64,000 bases of DNA from Bryoerythrophyllum caledonicum (Eukaryota > Streptophyta > Bryopsida > Pottiales > Pottiaceae): positions 19,807,173 to 19,871,172 of the forward strand of contig OZ020526.1 of NCBI GenBank assembly GCA_963971425.1, given 5' to 3'. Position numbers and translations under genes: made by a program. This document shows, in pieces, positions 44,013 through 55,943 of the stretch; positions within the stretch are counted from its first letter, which is position 1; each line of letters starts with the position of its first letter. Under the pieces are notes generated by a model. It had not been told where the DNA came from. It saw nothing but the letters and a program-made list of their open reading frames with translations, and did not search any database.

Positions 44013-46808
44013 GCTCAGCCACAACCCCGTCAACCTAGATCTTGCTTGCACGATCTATATCCAAGACTTGAGCCCTCAACGAATTCTACCAAACTCTGTT
44101 TGAGACAACGTCTAGAGTTTCTGAGCAAGAGCAAAAAAGGCAAAAAGATGCACATCCGTGAGCTCTCAAGCAACACATGAAATGAAACCCCAATACCTAT
44201 CAACCTCAAATATACGATGGACTACATCGATGAGCTATATACAAGGTGAGAACCACATCCTGTGTGGGGATTGACACCTCTATTTCGATTGGTTGATACA
44301 TAGAACGCACATGGACAGGAACCTATTTCTACATGTGTAGAACCACCCGCCCCTCTGGAAGCTCACGTCGATGCCAAAGGAAGATCAACCGGCACCTCTG
44401 AACTTGTGTGACGTCGCTTTGACTTCGGCATGAATGTGACCTCGTGCCCACATGATTAAATTGTGACACACATATGAATCACTAGCACATCCATGAGTGC
44501 CTTACAAAACTTTGCGCCATTGTCCATGAGAATCTCCACTGGGCTAATGTGTCGCATCATGGTCTCATGATAGAAGAATTGTCCCACATGCTCACAGTCT
44601 TTGAACACCAACGGCATTAGCTCAAACCATTTTGTGAAAATACGTTGTGGCTACCATGACATACATGTGTCGTTGGGTAGTGGTGATTAGAAGCACCATG
44701 AGATCCATTCCAACCTTGGCAAATGACTCGATCATAGGGATACTTGTAAGTGTGCCTCAAACCACCTTTTTCTTGTAGTTGCATTTAACTTGACACAACT
44801 CACATGACTTGATAAAGTCTATCACATCCTTGACCAAACAAATACAATGGTAGACCTTGGATGCAATTTAAAATGCGTTTCAGTGCAAAGTGGCTAGCGA
44901 GACGTGACAAATGGAAATACTCCATAACAAAATTTAGCTTTGATCACTTAGGCACCTAGAGGAGAAATGAACCTCCTAGACTATTCTTCTTGGGAGTAGC
45001 ATCTCACCCCGTGCAAGGTATTAGAGGAGGTAATATCTCACTCACTTCGTCAAACTTTTGTCTATGTCTAGTGGTATGATGCTAGAATGACAAGCTGCCA
45101 TTACTATCGTGTCAATAATAGGTCAAATACACTGCAAGACATTGTCTTTGAGGAATAAGTCTGCAACCTCCATCAGCGTCATTTGGAAGAGATGTTGACG
45201 TAAGGTGTCTGTTAACATGAAGTGCGTGTTGTCTTCCTCTTGTATTACATGCCGTTGCACTAGAGTGTTGTCTTCCATTGTGGTTGGGGTGAGCTCACCG
45301 AAGCCCTCCGTTGTTACAAACCGCAAACTAGAGCTCTGGTCTTCCGCCAACGGTGAGGCATGAGCTTGCAATACGGCTAGTTTGCTATGTGTGTGCTCCT
45401 CATTGTCCATCGCAAGCAGTCAGTCTAAAAATGAGGCAATTAGGTGGGGGTAGACTTACCACATAACATGCTAATTTGGAAGGATTGGTGTAGAATTCCA
45501 TCGTGAGTGTAGTAGCTGGATGTTGAGTGTAACGTGCCTCCTATCAAAAAGAGTTGGTCCGTGCTCCAATAACCTTCCCTCTATTCTCTGCCACAGGTAA
45601 AATTTGTTGATTTCTTTGCGCGACACTGATGATATGTCGTAGGGACCAAAACTCATGCCGTCTTTGTGGTTTATGTCCCACTTTGTTGCGTGTAGACGTG
45701 CAATTGTGCCTCTAATGACTTTGAGGTTGTTACACTAGATCCAAAACAAAGATGTTATGACGAACCCCGTTGGTCGAGGAAAGAGTGGAGGTCTCTTGCC
45801 GTAGGAGGAAGGTGCTTTCCAAATCTCGTGAAGGTGGAAGCAGTATGAGTGCTCAACAAATGTAATATTGCAATTTGATCAAGGAAGAGTCCACGAGTTC
45901 CAAAGATCTGATATCTAGACACGTTTATCATCACACGTTTTGCAACAGCTTTTAATGGTGTCCGGGCTGCCGTCAATGGTCCCGATGTAGATGAAAAATC
46001 TCTAGATCCTGCTGGATGCTTCGCGGAGTTTCTAAAAATGAGTGATGAACTATTGAGACTGAAGAGGGAGGAGGATAGAGTAGTCCCTTCTTAGAATGTT
46101 TATTTGTCATCATCTCTCTATAGCGTGGTGTAGACCGTGGAAGATCGTGCATTGGATTGTGCATCAGTGATCCTAGATTTTCTTCAACACATCTCAGTAA
46201 AACTTGACAATGGATATACCTTCATGTGTGTTTGACTTGTTCAAAGTCGTGAGAAGGCGTCCTCATCCAGATTGTTGAATTCTTGATCGCTTGTGTTAGT
46301 TGCTATTGAACTTCTAACTCTTGTGCAACCGCCTCCCGCATCGACTTGCTTTGTTTCTCCTCACTTCACGCATCTATCCAAATCGTGCATCTACTTTGCC
46401 ACTTGTTGCACTTCAATCTGCCATTGTTGCACTTCAATCTGCCGCTCAACTCAAGATGGCTACCTGATGTCTCCACCAATGAACTAGATGAGCTACAATC
46501 CTATCAACCTTGATCTTGCTTGCACAATCTACACACAATAATTGAGTCCTCAGCAAATCCTGCCGAATCTGGTTTAAGTCAGCGTCTTCAACAGATGAGC
46601 AAGACCGGAAAAGGCAGAAAGCTGCATAATTGTGAGCTCTCAAGCGACACACAAATTGAAAATCCAATACCTATCAATATCAAAGGTTTGATGGATTATA
46701 TCAACGTGCACTACACAAGGTGTGGCCAAGGCCATATGCAAACTGACACACTTCTGTTACATTCAATTGATACATGAAATGCACATGGAGAGGAACCGAT
46801 CTCTACAA
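44013..46808 (-). mobile_element. Decayed Ty3/Gypsy-like element with LTR-like direct repeats
   Basis: Two direct repeats of about 320 bp (44013-44334 and 46488-46808) share TCAACC-AGATCTTGCTTGCAC and CACATGGA-AGGAACC words and look like old LTRs, well diverged. Between them the minus strand encodes a broken integrase. Only about 2.1 kb of internal sequence remains, so gag and most of pol are gone. Confidence 0.6.
44420..44960 (-). pseudogene. Gypsy-type integrase remnant
   Basis: Read on the minus strand with frameshifts and stops, the order is LPLYLFGQGCDRLYQ-like/CELCQVKCNYKKK (zinc-binding region), FAKVGMDLMVLLITTTQRHM with ATTYFHKMV (first catalytic region, family D..GP..), FKDCEHVGQFFYHETMM, and ILMDNGAKFCKALMD (second catalytic region, normally TDNG.EF). 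This order is the retroviral-type integrase core of Ty3/Gypsy elements. Confidence 0.7.
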
Positions 46809-48042
46809 TCTATGATAATGGCATTTTACAAAGAAAAACTATTGTTAAAGATGGGAAGTTGGGAACTTTGTTATTTTCAAACATAGACAAATAAAAATGA
46901 ATTTGGGTGAACTAACAATTTATACCCAAATCATGGATAAATGAAGATATACATCACAAGATAATAACATTTGAAAAACACTATGAAGAGAACCTTCCAT
47001 TTGGGAATCTTTGACAATGAATGATATCAGAATGAGTTGAGAACTTCTTGAACCAAAGTAGAAGAGGCTAATGAGAATGAAACAAGCGGTAATAAAAAAA
47101 GAAATTAATAAGTAGTAGTGAGGTTTTATAATGTTATGTTATATATTGCCAATCAAGTACGTAGCATAGCACGTAGCGGGTTCATCTATCACCATAGCAC
47201 CTAGCGGGTTCATCCAAAAACATTTGATAAAAAAATGAATAGATCTCGAAAGTAAACATTTGAATAAATGCAGTGGTGAAAAGAAGTTGTGGTGCTATGG
47301 TATGCTAGTAATAATGAGTAAAATAGAAAGAGGAAAGGTCGTCCGCATAATATTTGGTCCCCAATGACCCTAAACTACCAGGTGATGGAGAGAGATACTT
47401 AATGTATCTTTGAATGGAGTGGTTGCGGGTTCAATTTATGGCTTTAACGTCTTCTCTTTATCTGAAGGGATTGCTACAAGTTGCCACTCTAGCAACTCGT
47501 GTGTGCCGAATTAAAATTCAACAAATAAATAAATAAATAAATAAATAAGTGTGGTAGGCTAGTGGTGATGGAGTGATGGAGTGATGGAGAGAGGAGTGGG
47601 GAATGAATTCCGTGTGGGAGGGAGTTGTGGAATGATGTTCCATGGTACCCAATTGGTTGAGGAGGGACAGACGTGACAGGCGAGTATCATTTGATTCCCA
47701 TGAGCATGAGGGGATGGCCAGTACAGTACTGGGCTAAGTTACTTCAGACTACTGTAACCTAGTCCCAGGACGACAGCCAAATGTACCAGCAGCATAATCT
47801 ACTCCCCTGGTACACTTGGGTATGGTCCAGCTCCTAATCTCAAGTGCAGTGGGTGACACAGGTTCGTCACCCCTGCGGACCACCGTACATGCCACTGTAG
47901 CCTCGCTTTCTTGGCTTGAGAACCGGCCGGTGGAGGGGCATCGGGTGCGGGTATCCCAGATTTGCGCTGGCATACATTTACTGGTACCGTACACAAAAGG
48001 CCACTAGAAAATGACCAACCGCTTCCGGAACTACGTGATTAA
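46809..48042. other. Mixed DNA with a possible SINE and a GC-rich island
   Basis: AT-rich at first; 47380-47548 has a SINE-like layout (separate entry). The segment 47745-48000 is richer in G and C and open on both strands for 60-80 codons without any domain. No gene recognised. Confidence 0.35.
47380..47548 (+). mobile_element. Possible second SINE with (AAAT)n tail
   Basis: A B-box-like GGTTGCGGGTTCAATTTATG at about 47420 follows a weak A-box-like stretch (GGTGATGGAGAGAGATACTT) at the right distance, and the unit ends in seven AAAT repeats (about 47522-47548). I find no clean flanking duplication, so this is tentative. Confidence 0.35.
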
Positions 48043-48557
48043 CCCGTGACAATTTTACACCAAAAACACTTCAAAATTGTTGATTCTAGTGTAATGGGTA
48101 AGGAAACAAAACCATATATTTATAATCTTCACCATAGGATCTCAATTAAGGCTTACTGAGTAACAAAGTTTGATACCAAGTGAAGTCAAAGTCTGGTGAT
48201 CCACTCATTGCAGGGAAAAAAATAAACCATCTGTTTGACTTCAAACACTACAATCTTTCAATCTGTGCTGTCAAAGTTTTTGAAATTGTTGTGAGTATGT
48301 TGTGAGTATGAAAAATCTCAATGTCAATAGAAACTTCTAGCAAAATTTTGGAGATGCTCGGAGTCTCCATTTCTAACTTTGAGTGGTACTAACTTTCAAA
48401 TCATGAATTCAAAACTTAATACTAAAAATACCACCACAAAGCTCTTATTAAGGAAAATCTAGTTAAAAATTTTCAAACATAAAAGTATTTTTTATAAATT
48501 TTGGAATCTACCCAAAATAAAAATTGTCCCTTCAAGGGACACTTCGTCCTTTAGGGG
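48043..48557 (-). mobile_element. piggyBac-like TTAA MITE, family P1, copy 5 (internally deleted)
   Basis: TTAA at 48039-48042, left end CCCGTGACAATTTTACACC; right end CCTTTAGGGG, then TTAA at 48558-48561. Inverted relative to 10294 and 53339, and only 515 bp, so it is an internal-deletion derivative. It adjoins the end of LINE copy A. Confidence 0.78.
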
Positions 48558-50779
48558 TTAAGCCTAGCAATCCAAACATTACCGTATTGCGTCATGGTAT
48601 TGGTTCCACAACCATTTTAGCCTAGCAACTGGTATAGTGATTAAGTGTCTGCCATTTCTTTCATATGTAGAAGCATTATCTTGTTGTATTTTTATTGTGT
48701 TTGTTTGTGTAAGAATATTGATTTTAAGGTTACTTTCCGTTGTGGAGATGCTAAGGAGGGGAATGATGATGGGCGGCATAACAAATCTTCTATCCCTAAG
48801 TTGTACTTGAGAGCGGTGTAATTTTATGATCCCTAGGTAGAAGTTGTTTTGGACTTTGTGGTAGTACTGTTTAAGCATGTTGGCGTTATGAAGAGAGGTG
48901 TTGTCAGGATCGGCGCATGGAGGTGTTTGTGTAGGTGGTTTCCGGTTAGAAACCACCTAGGGAGTTGTGGAGTTACTCGAAGGCGTACAACTTAGCCCTA
49001 ATTGGTGATTAGGGTTAGGGTTAGTGCCATGTGATGGCTAGGTTAATGGTGGTGTCTTTTTACACCTCATTTTGGGACTTAGAGCCCAAATGACCTCCAC
49101 GTGTGTGATTGAGGGAGACTCATCTTTCTCAAGTTGAGTCTCCCATGTGATGAGGTGAGGGTGTTGCACACGACAACCTTATCGTGATCATGCTTCAATT
49201 CTTCAAGAGTATCATGGACTTGACTATTGTGTAAGTTACAAGTGTTTTCTACTTGTTTGTTAGTAAAGGGGTCCTTGTAGACCAATTACTAAATGTTGTG
49301 GTCTGCGTATTTATTTCTTTTTCCCTAACCTTGGTTGCTGAGTGGTTGATAGTTTCTTTTGTGAACTATTGTTTTCGATGTTTACAGAGGCAAAGATGAT
49401 AGTTTAGCCACCATTGTTTCGAGTATGTCTCTAATTGAGCGCTCTCACATGTTGGCACGATGTTATCTTTGCACGATGTGTTTGTGCACAACAGTGTTTT
49501 GATTGTGCCAGGGAAAAATATTTCTTTGCATGAGCCATTTACTATAGGTTGCGTTATTGTGTTGCCAATGGCATAGATATGATGTGTCTTTTTTGTTTAT
49601 TTTATTAAAGTACATAATTTCTATATTTGTGGTCAGTAATGTTGTTGGTAGGATATGTAGTTGGATTTTTTTAAATGTGTGGGGACGGGGTGGGGGAATG
49701 GAGTGGGTATGGTGGGTTTGGTGGAAAGTTAGTGTGGGGTTGGGTGTCATTGTTATCAATGATGTATGGTTCTTTAGTGTGCGAGGTAGGGCGTGAGTAG
49801 GGCATGGCGTAGGGCATGTAGGAAGGCAAAGAGGGTGGCAAAATAGTTGTCCAGCGATATTTAGCACGCTTTTTAGACGCTTGTGTTGGGTGCCGTAAAT
49901 TTTTTTATAGGTATTTGTGTGTACGGTTTGGTAGTGTTATTAGTTTTAGGTCGATGATGTTTACGGAGAATAATTTTGTAGAAGTTTGGAGGATAGTTGT
50001 CGATTGAGTCTAGGGAGGTTATGAATTTTGCTCAACTAGATTTGTTCTAGTGGCGGGGGGCCAAGTAGAAAATCCACTATTGTGCTGATAAGAATTTTTT
50101 GGCCTTCCGTCTTGAGTAGGAAGAGTGTACAGGTGGTAGGGGACGGTATGCAATCGGGATTTTTTTAACCTTTGAAGTTTTTTGGCACCCCCATATTCGG
50201 AGAGAATATGGTAGATAAGTCCTATGTATATTTTGCCGAGTCGTCCCTTGTCGTTAAGAGCATTTTGGAGTTGTTCCCCTTTGCAACAGAGATAGGCATT
50301 TTTCATATAGAAAATGCTTTTAGTCCAAATAAAGCTTGGGGTAGTTGTGTTTTGACATTGGGTGTGCAATTGGAAAGGCCACATACTTTCTTTTGTGTAG
50401 CTATGATTTTTTTATCAAGTTTTTTTAATGGCGGGTAACAAATAGGGGACCGCGTAGAAATTGTAAGAAATTCGTGGTCGTATAACGGTATCAATCATTT
50501 TTTTTATTTTTTGTTACACTGTGGCTGGACATAGCATTAGTTCTTTGCATTGTTTGATAAGTTTGAAAGTCGTGACGTGAATTTCTATATTTCATTTGAG
50601 CAATGGGACGAGGTTATTCCGAGGTAGATGTAAGGTTGATTTTGGAGTAGAATTAGGATTGGTTGGGTTCGGTAGTTAATATTGGTAGCTTGCATAGGAG
50701 CTTTGAAGGCAGCTCGATTTGTTTTGGATCTGTTGGGGCACCCGGTCACGACACATTTTTAAACTCCTAGTTCCATACC

Positions 50780-51590
50780 GGTCCATAAACAAAACTTATC
50801 TATTTTGTCCAATTGAATTTGGAGAGATTTAAGATGTCTGGAGATGGCGGCTAGGTCATCGACATATGCAGCCAAGTTTATGATGGTTTTTGAGGTGCCA
50901 AAGGTGTAATTGATATTATCCTTTTGAAGCCATTAGAGTGAAGGTTTGAGAAGAATAATGAAAAGATATGGGCTCAATGTGTTGCCTTGTATGGTGCCAC
51001 GTTGTATGGGGATAGGTTGGGTTTTACCGAAGTATTCTCCGATATATGTAGTGGTAGATTGTGAGTAGATGTTGCTGACCATGGTAGCCGCGTCTTCTAG
51101 ATACCTGAGATTGCTCATAATAGCTAAAAGCCAAGGATGGTCAATGGACCCAAAGGCGTTTTTAAAGTCAATGAAAAGTATGTAAATGTCTTGGTTGGTA
51201 AATTTTGCCTCTTTAAGGGCCGAGATGAGGGTTTGGAGTTGCCGTGTAGTGCTTCTCTCAGCTTTAAACCCTTCTTGGCTATCATGTAGTATTTAATGTT
51301 TTTCCCCATATGCCGACAACTTGATGTAAATGTGCTAGTGTACACTTTGTAGGTGGTGTTAGCAAAGGCTATAGGCCGGTGGTTAGGTAATACAGATGGG
51401 TTACCTTTTTTGTATAGTAGAATGATGAGACTTATTTTCCAAGATGCTAATATTGATTTTTGTTCGTAGCAATAGGAGAAGAATAGTGATAATAGGTCGT
51501 GGAATCTTGGAGGCATGTTTTTAAAAATTGAATTGGGTATGTGGTCAGGGCCGGAGCTTAATTGTTTCCCAAATTTTTTAGGCACATATC
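50780..51590 (-). pseudogene. LINE reverse transcriptase domain remnant
   Basis: Motifs in order on the minus strand: SSGPDHIPNSIFKNMP (finger region), ASWKISLIILLYKKGNP, NHRPIAF, FIDFKNAFGSIDHPWLL (catalytic motif A), GTIQGNTLSPYLFIILL (motif B) and AAYVDDLAAIS with YVDD at 50855-50866 (motif C). Frameshifts and stops separate them, so no functional enzyme is encoded. Confidence 0.88.
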
Positions 51591-52716
51591 GTACGTATCT
51601 CTATTGTAGTATGTGTGAAATGAGATCGTAGGTTCACCCCTTTTGTCAATGGTAAATCCGTCAAGGTCATGCCACGGATATTATCTCACTCCACATGTGC
51701 ATGTAGGTGTATGTTGCCGTTGGAAATGACATGGTTGGGTGGTTGGTCTAGTACTTTTAGATTGTTGAAAATAAATTTCTTTGGTGATGTCATCTAGGCT
51801 AGTCAAAATGTTGTTATTATGATCCACTATGCAATCTAGGGGAAAATTCACAGTATTTTTGAAGACTCTTCTATTAATATTTTTGGGCCTTGTGTCATAA
51901 AATTGACGGTATTTAGAGATGGCTTTTTTGGTACATTCTCTAGTGTATTTTGTAGTGATTTTCCGGGCTTGTTTATTGGCATTTTTTTGCAATAGTTGCA
52001 ATCTCATTTATCCATTGTTCGTGTGGGATGTTGGTTGGTGGTATGTTCAATAGTTGAATATCGCGTATGTTTTGTAATTCGTAGAATATAGGGTGGGAAT
52101 GCCAGTTGGGGTTAGTTTTTGGCTATATATATTGTTTTCAGTATGATGTGGTATGTGGTAAGGTGTTGTATCCAAGTCTTTGCGAGTTTACAAGGGAGAT
52201 AAACTCCTTGTTGTGAGGTTCTGGGTGTCAATTGTGGTATGGGGGGTGCTTTACAGGTCTTCTCTAAGGTATTAGAGATTGCATTAATTAGGTTATCCAA
52301 GGTAGTTCAAGCTTCTTGCCATTATGTTTGTGTGAGGTGTTCATAGTTGGAGAAGAAATTTGTGAGGTTGTCAATTTGTAAGGAATTCTTTTCAAAAAAA
52401 ATTGTATTAAAGTTCTGTAGGTTTTCTTTGGGGATGGGGTTGAGTATTTTAATATCATTCGGGTTTGTGGTAGTGGGAGGTCCGCTAATAAGGGTGTTAT
52501 GTGGAATGCTGAATTGAATTGGAAAGCGATTTGAGTTTAAATTGGTTGTGGTGTTAGTAGTACCGTGTAATAGGTGGGGTTTGATGTTTTTATATTAAAA
52601 GCCATCAATTAGGCTGGTGTGTGTAGTTGAGTCCTCCTAGTCTAGAATATGGAGTGTTGATTGGAATATATGCGAGTTCCACGTTGTCTGAGTAAGTTTG
52701 CCATTGGTAGTCTTCT

Positions 52717-53274
52717 TCAATTGGGGGGGGACATGATATGGCTGTTTTGTCTTCCAAGGAGGGCAATGTCTTGGTTAAAGTCTCCGCATAGAACTATGGT
52801 ATGATTGGGGTATGAGTTAATTTGAGTGGTGATGGTGGTTTGGATATCCGGAATAAGTCTAGAGTCTTCTAGATGTGAGGGCATGTACAAATGTAGAATA
52901 AGCCATGGTTGGAGTTGTTGATTTGCAATTTTGATCATTTGTAAGTATGGCGATATTTTAACCGAGGTAGAGATTTTGGTAATGTTTCCGAGGAAAGTGT
53001 AAGATTGGTGTATGAGCATAAGAAGTCCGCCTCTCACTGGTGTATATGGCATTTGTTGTTGGATGCATCGTGTGAGTGCATGTGTATTGTTGAATATGAA
53101 CTTGTAGTTGGGGAAAATTATTTGTTTTTTTTTGTGGATTTTGTAGCGGTTAGTTTGGTTTCTTGAATGGCGATTATAGCCGGGAGGGGATGGGGTATTG
53201 TCAACATCTATAGTTGTTACAACAATCCTTACATAGTATAGTTCAATTGGAGTTTGAAACTCACGACCAAACAC
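52717..53274 (-). pseudogene. LINE AP-endonuclease domain remnant
   Basis: A 185-residue open frame contains GGLLMLIH, WLILHLYMPSHLED, DIQTTITTQINSYP and TIVLCGDFNQDIALLGR, in the order of the endonuclease/exonuclease/phosphatase fold; GDFN is its metal-binding core. In the element it would nick target DNA to prime reverse transcription. The C-terminal SDHxP end is not in frame. Confidence 0.82.
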
Positions 53275-53338
53275 CCCGTTCTAACCATCTAACTCACGAC
53301 CTTTACAAGATATTTCTAAAATCCAATCTCGCGTTTAA

Positions 53339-54282
53339 CCCTAAAGGCCTAAGAGTCCCCTTGGGAGACTCTTGAAGCTTTGGGCAGGTTTCTATGGTGT
53401 CAACTTGTAACATTTTTCTTTGAAATTTCTATTGTAGATGGACACTGCTAAAAAAAAAATTGTGAGTCCAATTTTTTTCCTAAATCCGACATTCTATGCA
53501 AAAGTAGTAGGGTTTTGAATTTCAAATGGGGAGACTGGGCACGTTGGGCAACTCCAAAAACTTTTGGCAGGACAATCTATTGAATGTGAGATTTTCAATA
53601 CTAGCAAATAATATTATTTCCTTTGATATTGTCGAAAAAATTCTCTTCTCTTAAGTAGAAAATAGCATAAGAATCTAAGTTAAACATTTATACACATTGT
53701 CACACTTTGTCAGACAAGGTACCAAAAAAACTTCTTCTTTTCTTTATAAAACTATGAGATCTTCATATTTCTTGTGTTTTATTTTTTCTACTACAAGATG
53801 TGGTCCAAACCTTCATTTTGACCATTCGGATTATCATTCTAAAACATATTTAGTTCACAAAAAAATATAACATGAATCGGCAATTTTTGAACCTCCACTC
53901 CTTGCACATTTGTTTTGATAACGGCTACACCCCTTCTCTACCTCTAAAAATTGGTGTACCAGGAAATAACATCATGATTAACATGATGGTAATGTTTTGA
54001 GACCTTGTGTAGTGCAAAAATTTGACACCAAGTGAAGTCAAAGTCTGTTGATCCTCTCAATGCAAGGAAGAAGAACGGTTTTTTCTACTTCAAACATTAT
54101 AATCTTTCAATCCGTGCTGTCAAAGTTTATGAAATATTGTGAGGCCATCAATGAATAAGTCTTAATTCAGATCCTACGGTTAGATGTAGAAATAAAACAT
54201 TTGGATCACCTCATTACTCATTGCACTAGAACGAGGAGTTTCGAAGTGTTTTTGGTGTGAAAATGCCTTGGGCCTTTAGGGG
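53339..54282 (+). mobile_element. piggyBac-like TTAA MITE, family P1, copy 6
   Basis: TTAA at 53335-53338 and 54283-54286; ends CCCTAAAGGCC and GGCCTTTAGGGG, an 11-bp inverted repeat. 944 bp, close to full length for the family. It adjoins the 5' edge of LINE copy A. Confidence 0.9.
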
Positions 54283-54286
54283 TTAA

Positions 54287-54791
54287 TACAGGTCCATCTA
54301 ACTCAGGTTTTCACCTGTGTGATCTCATCTTAACTTTACCTTAATCTCACACAACGTAAGTGATAGCTTATTTTTTTTTGAAGTCCATGGAATCTTTATT
54401 GGAAAAACGAATCGTCCCCAGTGTGCTAAATTCTCCACCAAACGCAAGCTCTTTATTCTGAAGCTCCATATAATGGCAAAGGCGTGCGGACACTGGACGG
54501 ACCTGATAACATGTCCTGCTGCAAGCATTGGAGCAGACTCTGCGAAACAGGACCTGGTTTCCCTGTAGAAACAATAACACACATAGTTTTAATATAATCT
54601 CAAAGTAGCATCTTCTTGCCATTGTGTCAAGAAATCATTAGAGATAACTGAACAAGAAGACATGCATTGAAACTGATAAAGCTAGTAAGCATAACCAATT
54701 TACTTGGTAGCATTGATTCTCACAAAATGTGACTCATTGATTAGACTCTACATGCTCAACTTCACATTTTTCTTCAATGATGACATTGATG
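54287..54791. other. Unassigned DNA between two MITEs
   Basis: The minus-strand open frames at 54325-54622 have no recognisable domain. Nothing else seen. Confidence 0.35.
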
Positions 54792-54795
54792 TTAA

Positions 54796-55596
54796 CCCTT
54801 TAGCGCCCAAGAAGCCCGAAATGGGACTCCGGAGGTGCTAAAACTCAATTTGCATGAAATCCATGAGGAATTAGGCTTCAAGATACGAAGTTCGGATTTG
54901 CGCACTCATTACACAAACACTCTCTAACAATCAAAGCATGATTTGGATTTATAGAACTCTTGGAAAAGCTAGGAATACAACACAAACTACACCAAATACA
55001 CTCAAATATAGTGAATACAATGACTACTATGCCACATATTATGTTGTATTTTACACACATGCACATTGATTTTGGTCTTAAATTTTGATTGAACTTTGTC
55101 TTTGAGACATTCTTCATTGTTTTGTGATTGTTGATCTCTCTCTTCACATACAAAACTTCCGTTTTGATTCGCATAAGGTTGAAACATTTTTGTATACAAT
55201 CAAGTAGAAAAAAGAAAAAAAACTACCAATAATTGTGTATAAATGTTTTCTTCACATATGATATGTCAATGCGAAGCTATCAACCTAGTGCACATGTGAA
55301 CCACTCTAATTCAAAGTAAAAAAAACTCTTGCAAGAATCTATTGATGGTTAAAGTAGTACACCCTCCAAATTCCACAGTTTTCACTACCAATATACGGTA
55401 ACTTTAAACACTATAATTTATGCCATCAAGTGTTGGATGTTGTGCAAAATCTCCCCAGAGTTTAGGTCATGGGTTAAGTTCAATTTTGTAAGGTTAGATA
55501 TTGATATTAGTCATTGTATTTCCATCAAATCCGATTCAAAGAACAAAATAAGCAGAAATCTTGGTTTTTTCATAAACATCCGTGGGCGGTAAAGGG
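54796..55596 (+). mobile_element. piggyBac-like TTAA MITE, family P2, copy 3 (clean ends)
   Basis: TTAA on both sides (54792-54795 and 55597-55600). Ends CCCTTTAGCGCCCA and TGGGCGGTAAAGGG match as inverted repeats at 13 of 14 positions. 801 bp. This copy shows the intact boundaries of the family. Confidence 0.92.
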
Positions 55597-55600
55597 TTAA

Positions 55601-55943
55601 GAACTAATGGCTCAGAGGGGAGATTATGTCTAGTAGTTTAAAACCTCATTGGCCACTACCAAGACTGGGTACTAGGTCATACCTTGCCATTATACCCCAC
55701 AGTCTTAAATTTTGTGAATTACCTAATCATTAATGGGAATGCAAATTCAAGACGCTTATCAATTATGCGAATGCAAGCCAAGGTGCCAGGCAACATTGAT
55801 TAGGAAGAACAAGGTTATTTCCCAAAAGTAAGGACTGTGTTGAAGCTACGATGCCCTTATTATGTGACCTTCTCCACAATCCAAATGAGAAGCTTGACGA
55901 GATCCAACCATCGACAATATGAAAATAGCATGGCTCCCCAAAA
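55601..55943. other. Downstream of the aminotransferase, no gene recognised
   Basis: Probably 3' untranslated and intergenic DNA. A minus-strand frame (KLLLVMRSNFGEP, about 55975-55930) is reminiscent of the LLLEDMRSG end found in related aminotransferases but is in another frame from the proposed last exon. Confidence 0.35.

Larger units (their letters stand above)
48562..53334 (-). mobile_element. LINE copy A (endonuclease and reverse transcriptase)
   Basis: The minus strand carries, from high to low coordinates, an AP-type endonuclease, a reverse transcriptase, and the connecting region up to LKWLWNQYHDAIR near 48600. Below that it is cut off at the P1 MITE, so RNase H and the 3' tail are missing. 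Frames are interrupted many times. Its lower half (48562-50700) is homologous to 61750-63385 of LINE copy B, so together they show the whole element. Confidence 0.88.
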